Assembly: GCA_947484535.1 (NCBI GenBank)
Contig: CANKPO010000008.1
Span: forward strand, 1-14,276
Length of the DNA stretch: 14,276 nt
Source: Caulobacteraceae bacterium
GTDB taxonomy: Bacteria > Pseudomonadota > Alphaproteobacteria > Caulobacterales > Caulobacteraceae
Direction: 5' to 3'
The notes beneath the pieces are model-generated. The model saw only the letters and a program-made list of their open reading frames with translations, searched no databases and was not told where the DNA came from. Positions 5,841 through 12,528 of the stretch are shown here, one piece after another. The first letter of the stretch is position 1. Every line of letters begins with the position of its first letter. Made by a program: the position numbers and the translations under genes.

Positions 5841-7029
5841 TCAGGCTTGAAGATACCCGAGCTGCCGGGAAGATGCGCAGGAAGTTCTCAGCATAGAACT
5901 TGGCCCGCACAGATTCGTCTCGAACACCCAATGATGCCTCAAAGCGCGCGATGGGATCGCGTCCGCCTTCGATATGGGGATAGTCGCTGGAGAACAGATA
6001 GAGGTCCGGATTGGACTGATCGATAAAGTTGCCGACCTCTTCAAAGACGAAGGGCGTGAAGGCCATCTGATCGGTCAGTTGCTGCGAGGGGATGCGGCTG
6101 AGGCCCTGCAGATTGGCATCATTGCGGCTCCAGTGCTTGACCACCCAATCCAGACGCCGCAGCAGTTCAGGCACCCAGCCCGCGCCCAGTTCAACGCTGG
6201 CGCCGCGCAGGGTCGGATGGCGCTGGAACACGCCATCCAACACCATCATGGTCAAGAAGGCTTCAGGGCCCTCGTGCAGCAGCGCAATATCCTTGGTGCG
6301 CAGGTTCTCACCGCCGCCCAGCCAATCCTTGGTCGGTGGACGGCCATTGTTCATCCAGGCCTTGGCCAGTTGCAAAGGCGCGCCGCCGACATGGAGCAGG
6401 AACGGGATGCCGCTCTCGGCCAACTTGGCCCAGAAGGGATCGAGGTCGACGTGACCGGGCGAGCGGTCACCGCAAGGACGATGGGGTATCCAGACCGCCT
6501 CAAGGCCGCTACGCAGCACATAGCCGAGCTCGGCCATGGCCATCTCAGGATCATCGAGCGGGATCACCGCCACGCCCATCAGCCGTGCATCTGAACTGCA
6601 GAAGTCTGCCATGTGACGGTTGTGGGCCCGCGTCGCCCCATAGCGCAGACGCGACTCCAGCCGCGAGCTGGCCGAAAAGGGCATGGCGACGCTGTGGGTG
6701 GCGAAGACCAACTGCTTCTTGAAGCCAAGCAGGTCCATGGCCCGGGTCCGATCGGCGCTATCAAAGGCACCGAGGGCTTGAATTTCCTTTGAGGACTGGA
6801 TCAGCCGGTCGCCCAGATCGATCTGGGCCTGCACATGCTCGGCGCTGTGCCGGCCGCCCTGCGACATGATCACCGCGACCTCTTCATCGGTGACGATCGA
6901 GGCCGAATAGCTGACCTCGGGAATCTCTTCACGCAGCAGGGGATCGGCATATTTCTTTAAAAAGTCAGGCAGTTCCATGATGTGGCTATCCGCATCATAG
7001 ATATCCCGCGTCGCCGGAGCATAGGCCAT
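5827..7029 (-). CDS. Amidohydrolase family protein (COG2159, ACMSD/decarboxylase-like)
   Basis: This 400-residue TIM-barrel metal-dependent enzyme starts with the DADSHIMEL motif (12-20). D14-x-H16 would replace the H-x-H pair of typical amidohydrolases, as E-x-H does in gamma-resorcylate decarboxylase. Further likely ligands are H213 in LLHVGG and D349 in LFSSDYPH (345-352), and VELGAGWVPELL (279-290) is a typical core element of the family. Members either cleave C-C bonds (decarboxylases, retro-aldol type) or hydrolyse; the choice cannot be made here. The start at 7029 has GGGAGGAT about 6 bases upstream. It lies 97 bases downstream of the flavin oxidoreductase on the same strand and may share its transcript. 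It is not closely similar by motif to the amidohydrolase at 3350-4384, so the two are not a recent duplication. Confidence 0.88.
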   Translation of the reverse strand: MAYAPATRDIYDADSHIMELPDFLKKYADPLLREEIPEVSYSASIVTDEEVAVIMSQGGRHSAEHVQAQIDLGDRLIQSSKEIQALGAFDSADRTRAMDLLGFKKQLVFATHSVAMPFSASSRLESRLRYGATRAHNRHMADFCSSDARLMGVAVIPLDDPEMAMAELGYVLRSGLEAVWIPHRPCGDRSPGHVDLDPFWAKLAESGIPFLLHVGGAPLQLAKAWMNNGRPPTKDWLGGGENLRTKDIALLHEGPEAFLTMMVLDGVFQRHPTLRGASVELGAGWVPELLRRLDWVVKHWSRNDANLQGLSRIPSQQLTDQMAFTPFVFEEVGNFIDQSNPDLYLFSSDYPHIEGGRDPIARFEASLGVRDESVRAKFYAENFLRIFPAARVSSSLKASA

Positions 7030-7126
7030 GTCATCCTCCCTTTGATCCGCGCAATGTTTGGGTCCGAGGACGCCCCGCGCTGGTTTCTTTATCGACTATG
7101 CAGTCCTCTGATGAGGCTGTCACCCT

Positions 7127-8209
7127 CTAGAGGCTGACGAAGCCTTTCCAGTTGCCCATATATTGAATGAAGCTTGGGCTGAGCCCCTCCTTGGCCAGGT
7201 GCTCTTGGCTGACGGGCAAGGCGATGGGGTGGAAATCGGCATCGGCCTGAACCAGCTTTGGATAGTCGTGATGCAAGATCGCGCCGCGTCCGATCAGGAC
7301 GAAATCCATTCCCGCCTCGAGGCAGGCCCGAGCATTTTCCGCCGTCAAAACCTTACCCGCGACGCCAAGGCGCACATGGCCGCGATCAAGGCCCGCGAAC
7401 CAGGCCATCAGGCTACGGTCCTTAAACTCTTCTTCGACCGGCAGCTTGAACACGTCCCACAAGGACATGTCGAGATAGTCAATATCGCCCGCCGTCATCA
7501 GGCTCTGAGCAAAGGACAGGATTTCCGACAGCTTCAAACCAAACCGCTCAGGCGACAGGCGAAGGCCCAGATTGAAGTCGGGACGGCAACGGGCGCGGAT
7601 ACCGGCAATGATCTCGCGGATCACCGAGGTGCGGTTGTCCAGCGAGCCGCCGAACCGGTCCTCGCGCAGATTAACCTCTGGACTGAGGAATTGGCAAAGA
7701 ACATAGCCGTGGGCGCCATGAAGTTCGACACCGTCAAAGCCAGCCTTTTCGGCCCGTTCGGCACCGACAATAAAGGCCTCGATCATCTCTTCGACTTCCG
7801 CCGTGGTCATGGGCCGTGCGCCGAACTCCTCATTGGCCGACGGACAGACCGGAGCCTCGCCAATCAGTTCCTTGGGTGAACGCATACCGGCATGGTGCAG
7901 TTGCACAATTGCTAGGCTGTCATTGGCCTTGATCCCCGCCGCTAGCCGCGTCAGGCCGGGTAGATGATCATCAGAAAAGACGCCGAGTTGGCCCTCAAAG
8001 CCTTGGCCGATCTTTTGAACATGGGCCGCGCAGGTCATGGTCAGGCCAAAACCGCCCTCCGCCCGCTTGACCAGCCACGTATATTCTTCCTGAGACAGGA
8101 TACCGTCTGCGCCGCTCTGCTGATTGGTCAGGGGCGCGAGCATGAAGCGGTTCTTCATGGCTGGGCCACGCTTAAAGGTCATGGGGGCAAACAGGTCGGT
8201 ATTAGACAT
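7127..8209 (-). CDS. NADH:flavin oxidoreductase, Old Yellow Enzyme family
   Basis: This 360-residue FMN-binding TIM-barrel enzyme of the OYE/2,4-dienoyl-CoA reductase-like group should reduce activated C=C bonds of enones or related substrates with NAD(P)H. Visible family marks are APLTNQ near the N-terminus, QLHHAG, and the long block from GVELHGAHGY through SPEVNLREDRFGGS to NR, which carries the substrate-binding His pair and catalytic Tyr. LIGRGAILHHDYP near the C-terminus is the phosphate-binding region. It is short (360 residues) and lacks the FeS and C-terminal FAD/NAD domains of 2,4-dienoyl-CoA reductase, so it is a single-domain OYE. The frame extends upstream to a TTG at 8242, but ATG 8209 is chosen because GGAGA (8215-8219) lies 6 bases before it and the family start (SNTDLFAPM) fits. 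An operator-like palindrome lies 29 bases upstream. Confidence 0.9.
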   Translation of the reverse strand: MSNTDLFAPMTFKRGPAMKNRFMLAPLTNQQSGADGILSQEEYTWLVKRAEGGFGLTMTCAAHVQKIGQGFEGQLGVFSDDHLPGLTRLAAGIKANDSLAIVQLHHAGMRSPKELIGEAPVCPSANEEFGARPMTTAEVEEMIEAFIVGAERAEKAGFDGVELHGAHGYVLCQFLSPEVNLREDRFGGSLDNRTSVIREIIAGIRARCRPDFNLGLRLSPERFGLKLSEILSFAQSLMTAGDIDYLDMSLWDVFKLPVEEEFKDRSLMAWFAGLDRGHVRLGVAGKVLTAENARACLEAGMDFVLIGRGAILHHDYPKLVQADADFHPIALPVSQEHLAKEGLSPSFIQYMGNWKGFVSL

Positions 8210-8237
8210 GGCTATCTCCGGCGGCGGTGGGCGATCA

Positions 8238-8255
8238 ATCAAACAATCGTTTGAT
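8238..8255. promoter_or_regulatory. Operator-like palindrome, CAAAC-N4-GTTTG type
   Basis: ATCAAAC (8238-8244), the spacer AATC and GTTTGAT (8249-8255) form a perfect 7-4-7 inverted repeat. It lies between the divergent flavin oxidoreductase and thioesterase genes, 29 bases upstream of the former's ATG and 73 upstream of the latter's. The core fits the G/CAAAC-N2-4-GTTTG/C pattern that I recall for PsrA-type TetR-family regulators of fatty-acid genes. No TetR gene is in the window, so the regulator would act from elsewhere. Confidence 0.55.
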
Positions 8256-8328
8256 CCTAATGGCGGCTAGGCTCTAAAACCAGTCCTTAAGTCGTGATGA
8301 TCCGATCTGTTCAGAGTGTAGCCTATCC

Positions 8329-8763
8329 ATGAAGCCCGATCCTTGGCGCCTCGACCGCGCTGCCTATCCCTTCGCGTTCCAGATCCAGACCCGCTATCGG
8401 GATGAGGACAGCCTGCGCCACATCAACAATATGGCCATTGCGGGGTTCTATGATGAGGCGCGCGGCCGGTTCATGAAGCAGATTTTCGAAGATCTGGGTC
8501 CCGCGCCATGGGTCCGGATCGTCACCGCCGATACCCGCGTCAGCTTTCTGGGCGAGGTCTTTCACCCCGACATGCTCGATATTGGCAGCGGCATTACCCG
8601 CATTGGCAATGCCTCGATGGAAATCAGCCAAGCCATGTTCCAACAGGGCAAGTGCGTCGGTATCTGTACGACCACCTTTGTCCAGGCCGACGAGAAGGGC
8701 TCTAGCCCCATGTCTGATGGTCTGAGGGCGATCTTGCAGACCTATCTCATTCCCCAAACTTAG
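8329..8763 (+). CDS. Hotdog-fold acyl-CoA thioesterase-like protein
   Basis: This 144-residue single hotdog domain is the normal size for the 4-hydroxybenzoyl-CoA thioesterase/YbgC group, which hydrolyses acyl-CoA thioesters in the cytoplasm. The N-terminal segment TRYRDEDSLRHINN (21-34) followed by FYDEAR (40-45) matches the family pattern of R-x-x-D-x-D, (H)INN and Y-x-E-x-R; D27 aligns with the catalytic Asp of 4-HBT-type enzymes. It overlaps a same-length open frame on the other strand (8323-8757) that has no family features. The ribosome-binding site is weak. It is divergent from the flavin oxidoreductase, across the operator-like palindrome, and 44 bases upstream of the aldo/keto reductase, probably as one transcript. 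The acyl substrate is unknown, and a non-thioesterase hotdog role cannot be excluded. Confidence 0.8.
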   Translation: MKPDPWRLDRAAYPFAFQIQTRYRDEDSLRHINNMAIAGFYDEARGRFMKQIFEDLGPAPWVRIVTADTRVSFLGEVFHPDMLDIGSGITRIGNASMEISQAMFQQGKCVGICTTTFVQADEKGSSPMSDGLRAILQTYLIPQT

Positions 8764-8807
8764 CCTTCAAACCCCTTCACGTCCCAACCCAACCTTCAGG
8801 ACCGAAA

Positions 8808-9824
8808 ATGCAAACCCACCGCCTTGGCAAGAGCCCCATCGTTGTTTCGAAGATCTGTATGGGCACCATGACCTTTGGTGCTCAGGCCGACGAGAAAATG
8901 TCCCACCGCATCCTCGACATGTCGCTCGATGCCGGGATCAACTTCTTCGACACGGCTGAGAACTATCCTGTCCCGCCGAAAGAGGAATGGGCCGGGACCA
9001 CCGAAGAGATTGTTGGCCGCTGGATGAAGACCAAGCGCCGCGACGAGGTCCTGATCGCGACCAAGGTCTGCGGCCCCAGCCATGGCTGGCTCAAGGGCTC
9101 ACAGCGCGCCGGTATGACCGCGCTCGACCGCCACAATATCGTCAGCGCGGTTGAGGCCAGCCTGCGCCGTCTGAACACCGACTATATCGACCTCTACCAG
9201 ACCCACTGGCCTGACCATGGCGCACGCTATGAAGACGCCCTTCGCGCGCTGGACGATCTGGTCGAAAGCGGCAAGGTGCGGATCATCGGCTGTAGCAATG
9301 AAACCAGCTGGGGCCTGATGAAGAGCCTGTCGGTCTCCGAGCGCGAGGGTCTGGCCCGTTATGAGACCATCCAAAACAATTTCAGCATGAATAACCGCCG
9401 CTTCGAGGACGAACTGGCGCAGGTCTGCCGTCAAGAGGGCGTCAGCCTGATCCCCTACTCCCCCCTCGCGGGCGGCGTTCTGTCGGGTAAGTATAATGAT
9501 GGTGCCCGTCCCGATGGCGCGCGGTTCTCGAACTACCTGAACATCGGCGGCCGTCAGGCGGCGATGGCCAAGCGCTTCGTCAATGACAAGTCCTTGCTGG
9601 CGACCGAGCGTTTCGGGGCCATCGCGCAGGAAGCAGGCATGTCGCTCGTGACCATGGCCACGGCGTGGAGCATGCAGCATGACTTCGTGGCCTCGACCAT
9701 CGTTGGCGCCACCCACGAAAACCAACTGGCCGAAATCTTCGCCGCCTCCGACCTGATCCTCCCCGACGAAGTGATGAAGAAGATCAACGCGGTCTCGAAA
9801 GAGATCCTGTATCCGATGGGGTGA
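8808..9824 (+). CDS. Aldo/keto reductase, Tas-like
   Basis: This 338-residue NADPH-dependent oxidoreductase has a TIM barrel with the full AKR catalytic tetrad: D48 and Y53 in FFDTAENY, K86 in IATKV and H133 in YQTHWPDH. The start HRLGKSPIVVS, the phrase AENYPVPP, GCSNET and the late VASTIVGATHENQL closely recall E. coli Tas, so it belongs to that branch rather than to the aldose-reductase group. It would reduce aldehydes or ketones, or oxidise the alcohol, in the cytoplasm. AGGA about 6 bases before the ATG supports the start. It follows the thioesterase by 44 bases on the same strand, most likely as the second gene of a two-gene unit. The substrate is not visible. Confidence 0.92.
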   Translation: MQTHRLGKSPIVVSKICMGTMTFGAQADEKMSHRILDMSLDAGINFFDTAENYPVPPKEEWAGTTEEIVGRWMKTKRRDEVLIATKVCGPSHGWLKGSQRAGMTALDRHNIVSAVEASLRRLNTDYIDLYQTHWPDHGARYEDALRALDDLVESGKVRIIGCSNETSWGLMKSLSVSEREGLARYETIQNNFSMNNRRFEDELAQVCRQEGVSLIPYSPLAGGVLSGKYNDGARPDGARFSNYLNIGGRQAAMAKRFVNDKSLLATERFGAIAQEAGMSLVTMATAWSMQHDFVASTIVGATHENQLAEIFAASDLILPDEVMKKINAVSKEILYPMG

Positions 9825-9844
9825 GGCTGCCCTTAAGCCCTGCG

Positions 9845-9875
9845 GAGGTAGGGAGTTTGAAATACCCCCTACCTC
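9845..9875. terminator. Candidate terminator hairpin after the aldo/keto reductase
   Basis: GAGGTAGGG (9845-9853) and CCCTACCTC (9867-9875) are perfectly complementary across a 13-base, AT-rich loop, 20 bases after the reductase stop. There is no T-tract after the stem, so intrinsic termination is unproven; the arms also resemble the GGTAGGGG end of the nearby palindromic element. Confidence 0.4.
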
Positions 9876-9886
9876 ACCGCCGCGTT

Positions 9887-9909
9887 CCCCGCGAAGGCGG
9901 GGATCCAGA
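9887..9909 (-). repeat. 23 bp GCGGGG hairpin repeat, copy 2 of 3
   Basis: This is the reverse-orientation copy. Its reverse complement matches the copy at 9942-9965 at 21 of 23 positions, and the two face each other across 32 bases, forming a larger inverted repeat. Confidence 0.65.
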
Positions 9910-9941
9910 ACAGGGCCAACCGGCCGTCGGAGCTCCACAGG

Positions 9942-9965
9942 TCTGGGCCCCCGCCTTCGCGGGGG
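9942..9965 (+). repeat. 23 bp GCGGGG hairpin repeat, copy 3 of 3
   Basis: TCTGGGCCCCCGCCTTCG followed by CGGGGG, in the same orientation as the copy at 397-419, which lies about 9.5 kb away. It pairs with the copy at 9887-9909. Confidence 0.65.
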
Positions 9966-10022
9966 ATGCGGTTGAGGGGGCCGGATGACGATGCCCTTAG
10001 ATGGGTTGAGGATTTTGCAGCC

Positions 10023-10132
10023 AAAACAAGGCCCCCTTCGGCGCTTCGCGCCACTTCCCCCAGAGGGGGAAGATTTGCTTTTCTTAGGTCTTCCCCCTCT
10101 GGGGGAAGTACCGGCGAAGCCGGGGTAGGGGG
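10023..10132 (+). repeat. 110 bp palindromic element, copy 3 of 3
   Basis: This copy is identical in layout and length to that at 431-540: AAAACAAG start, CCCCCTTCGGCGC segment, CTTCCCCCAGAGGGGGAAG block, central AT-rich linker, CTTCCCCCTCTGGGGGAAG block and GGTAGGGGG end. The two copies differ mainly in the linker and in the paired bases near the right end (ACCCGCGAAGCGGG against ACCGGCGAAGCCGG), where both positions changed together and pairing is kept. It ends 41 bases after the histidine kinase stop on the minus strand. Confidence 0.8.
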
Positions 10133-10173
10133 TTAGCCCCCCATCAAGGGATCAGAAGAACCCGCCGCGCTTG

Positions 10174-12321
10174 TCAGGCCGAAATCATAGGTGGGGTCAC
10201 CAAGTTCGGCTCTTTGTTCAGGACACTGGCCAAGGCCCCGAGAAGTCCCTTGGCGGTAATCGGCTTGGCCAGATGCATGTCCGCCCCGCAGGCTAGGCTC
10301 TGCTCAATATGCTCGGTCAGGGCATTGGCGCTGAACATGATAACCGGCGTGCGATCCTGCCCCGCCTTTTGCTCAATCTCACGAATGGCTCGCGTCGCTG
10401 CCAAGCCGTCCATGACCGGCATCTGCATATCCATCAAAACCGCATCAAAGGGCTGCTTGTAGAAGGCTTGGACAGCCTCTTCGCCGTTCTCGGCCATAAC
10501 CAGCTGGATATTCAACTGATTGAGGATCAATCCGACCACCTTGCGGTTCACAGGATGGTCGTCGACCACCAAAATGACCAGAGGCGCGGACTCCATATAG
10601 TCTTCAAGACTAGGCTCGACCTGCTCAGGCGGCGCTTCGGTAATGGCGAGGGGCAACAGAATGTGGAACTCGGAACCCCTTTCCGGCACGCTGGTGCAGT
10701 TGATTTTGCCGCCCATCATGAGGATCAGTTGCTTGATGATCGCCAAGCCCAATCCCGTGCCGCCGAACCGGCGCGTTACGGTGTCATCAGCCTGTTCAAA
10801 TGGGTTAAACAGACGGTCGATTTGGGTGGGGTCAAAACCAATACCCGTATCTGCAACAGAAATCTCAAAGGCTCCGGCCTCATTTCGTTTCGCCGAAACC
10901 GTGACATTGCCCTTGTCTGTAAACTTCACCGCATTGGCAATGAGGTTCGTGGCAACCTGCTTAAATCGGGTCAAATCGCCCATGACCCAGACCTCAATGG
11001 TTGGGTCGAGGTGACTGTTCAGGGCGAGGTCCTTTTCGCTCGCAATGATGTTGCTGAGGGCGATGACGGATCTAAGGGCATCACCCAAATGGAACGGTGC
11101 CCGCTCTAGGCTCACCCGCCCCGCTTCGATCCGCGCCACGTCAAGCATGTCGACCAAGAGCCCTGATAGGGTATCGGCGGAGGATGAAATGGTATCGATC
11201 AGGTCTCGGTCGGACTCGGCAAGCTTGGAGCGCGACAGCACATCTGCAATGGCCACAATACCATTGAGGGGGGTCCGAATTTCGTGGCCCATGGTGGCCA
11301 AAAACCGCGACTTGGCCCGATTGGCCATATCCGCCTCCAACCGCGCGCGACGAAGACCCCGATTGGTCTGCCTTAGCTTCGCCTCAGAGGCCTTGATCTC
11401 GGTGACATTGTCTTGAATGACCAGCACCTTGGCCTGCCCAGCATCTTTCAAGGTGAAGGCGCGCAGGCTAAACCATTGGCTCACGCCCTCCACATTGGCC
11501 CGGTAGAGGGTGGAGAAACTGTCAACATGCCCGTCAAGCATGGCGGCCAATTGGCGCTCGACCAATTGGCCCTTTCGTCCCGGAATGCGCCCCGTATGTT
11601 CTGACATATGGGTGCCGAGACGTGTATTGGTGCGCTGCTCGATGGCCCCAATCCGATCGCGCCAGACCCGGTTGGTGTGAATGAAATCGCCCCGCTCATC
11701 GATAATCCCGATGCGGGAGTCTAGGGCCTCAATGATGCCTTGAGCAAAACTGCGCTGCTCTTCGAGGGCGGATTGCGCAGCATAGCTCGCGCTTGCCGAC
11801 ACGAACGCGTAATAGCCGACCCCCGTTGTGGCCACGAACGCCATGATCTGTTCGGTGCCATGCAGACCGCTCAAAAAGGTCGCCATGCCAATCAATATCA
11901 GACCGGGCGGAACACCGCAAACGAACGAGGCCACCCTCGAACGCGACGCAAATGTAACAGAATGGAGCAATTGCCCGGCCAGTATGCAGAGCGAGGTGAG
12001 ACAGAAGATTAAACTCGGGGGCTGCCAATAGAGGTAGGCCAAATAGGACCAAACAAGGGTCTCAAACAACATCGCCAAGGCCGTAGCCAGACGAAATCGA
12101 CGAGCGTTTGTGGTACTGGAGAGGATGGACACTGAAATGCGGTAGGTCAAAAACTGTGCGAGCAAGGCGGCAGCAAACCAAACGAGCGACGGTATTAATC
12201 CTAAGTTCGAAATCGAGAAAATGCAGGCCAACAAGGTGACGACTATGCGCGCGATCTGCTGACGGACGTCATGGTCTATCCAATCAAGCCCAGCGTCGTC
12301 CGATATCCGGTCCCAAATCAT
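10174..12321 (-). CDS. Membrane-bound hybrid histidine kinase with PAS and receiver domains
   Basis: This 715-residue hybrid sensor kinase has six hydrophobic segments (about 24-178), a PAS-like region (about 190-310) and a short coiled-coil. The HisKA domain follows with FLATMGHEIRTPLNG and phospho-acceptor H346. The HATPase domain has N-box NLIANAVKFT (N463), DTGIGF and GGTGLGL (520-526). A C-terminal receiver has acidic pocket D587/D588, phospho-acceptor D631 in MDMQMPVMDG, S664 and K686. All catalytic residues are present. The signal may be sensed in the membrane or by PAS. No response regulator or HPt gene is next to it, so the partner lies elsewhere. The start at 12321 is chosen for AGAGG (12330-12334) 8 bases upstream; in-frame ATGs at 12366 and 12369 (up to 731 residues) lack a ribosome-binding site but begin where the AT-rich promoter-like DNA ends. 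By eye the gene is less GC-rich than its neighbours. Confidence 0.9.
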   Translation of the reverse strand: MIWDRISDDAGLDWIDHDVRQQIARIVVTLLACIFSISNLGLIPSLVWFAAALLAQFLTYRISVSILSSTTNARRFRLATALAMLFETLVWSYLAYLYWQPPSLIFCLTSLCILAGQLLHSVTFASRSRVASFVCGVPPGLILIGMATFLSGLHGTEQIMAFVATTGVGYYAFVSASASYAAQSALEEQRSFAQGIIEALDSRIGIIDERGDFIHTNRVWRDRIGAIEQRTNTRLGTHMSEHTGRIPGRKGQLVERQLAAMLDGHVDSFSTLYRANVEGVSQWFSLRAFTLKDAGQAKVLVIQDNVTEIKASEAKLRQTNRGLRRARLEADMANRAKSRFLATMGHEIRTPLNGIVAIADVLSRSKLAESDRDLIDTISSSADTLSGLLVDMLDVARIEAGRVSLERAPFHLGDALRSVIALSNIIASEKDLALNSHLDPTIEVWVMGDLTRFKQVATNLIANAVKFTDKGNVTVSAKRNEAGAFEISVADTGIGFDPTQIDRLFNPFEQADDTVTRRFGGTGLGLAIIKQLILMMGGKINCTSVPERGSEFHILLPLAITEAPPEQVEPSLEDYMESAPLVILVVDDHPVNRKVVGLILNQLNIQLVMAENGEEAVQAFYKQPFDAVLMDMQMPVMDGLAATRAIREIEQKAGQDRTPVIMFSANALTEHIEQSLACGADMHLAKPITAKGLLGALASVLNKEPNLVTPPMISA

Positions 12322-12372
12322 TCGAAAAGCCTCTGACACGGCGAGACACACTCCCGCGCCATGCATCATCAA

Positions 12373-12528
12373 TTTTACAACTGTATGCGCTTTTTCAGTA
12401 GTAAATTATGGCAATATATAATAAAGAATATTTCAACTATAGGTTGCAATCTAGAACGAGGCGTAAAATACTGAAATTGTTATGACTTTACGACTATTCT
12501 TGTCCAAATGGCGAACTGAAAGAGCCAT
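12373..12528 (-). promoter_or_regulatory. AT-rich upstream region of the histidine kinase
   Basis: Counting by hand, 12361-12480 has about 29% G+C, against roughly 60% or more in the adjoining genes. The segment separates the GMC dehydrogenase stop from the kinase start on the same strand. It most likely holds the kinase promoter. TTGCAA and TTGAAA words lie upstream of ATATTATA-like stretches on the minus strand, but no pair has the ideal spacing, so I do not assign hexamers. Confidence 0.45.

Larger units (their letters stand above)
9825..10173. other. Gene-free interval filled with repeats
   Basis: These 349 bases between the convergent aldo/keto reductase and histidine kinase genes hold no gene. 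They contain a short inverted repeat (9845-9875), an inverted pair of the 23 bp GCGGGG repeat (9887-9909 and 9942-9965) and a full copy of the 110 bp palindromic element (10023-10132). Bases 10133-10173 show nothing recognisable. Confidence 0.7.

Noticed and set aside
7124..7133. CCTCTAGAGG palindrome over the flavin oxidoreductase stop codon
   Set aside because: A 10-base palindrome with no loop or T-tract is too short to support a terminator or operator call.
8210..8242. TTG-initiated extension of the flavin oxidoreductase
   Set aside because: ATG 8209 has GGAGA at proper spacing and matches the family's N-terminal start; the extension runs into the operator palindrome.
8323..8757. 144-codon open frame on the minus strand over the thioesterase gene, same length as the plus-strand gene
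   Set aside because: It has no recognisable fold or motif, whereas the plus-strand frame has clear hotdog-family motifs; high-GC genes often leave antisense frames open.
9099..9938. 279-codon minus-strand open frame over the aldo/keto reductase and the repeat region
   Set aside because: It is antisense to a motif-complete reductase, and its N-terminal part is translated from repeat DNA.
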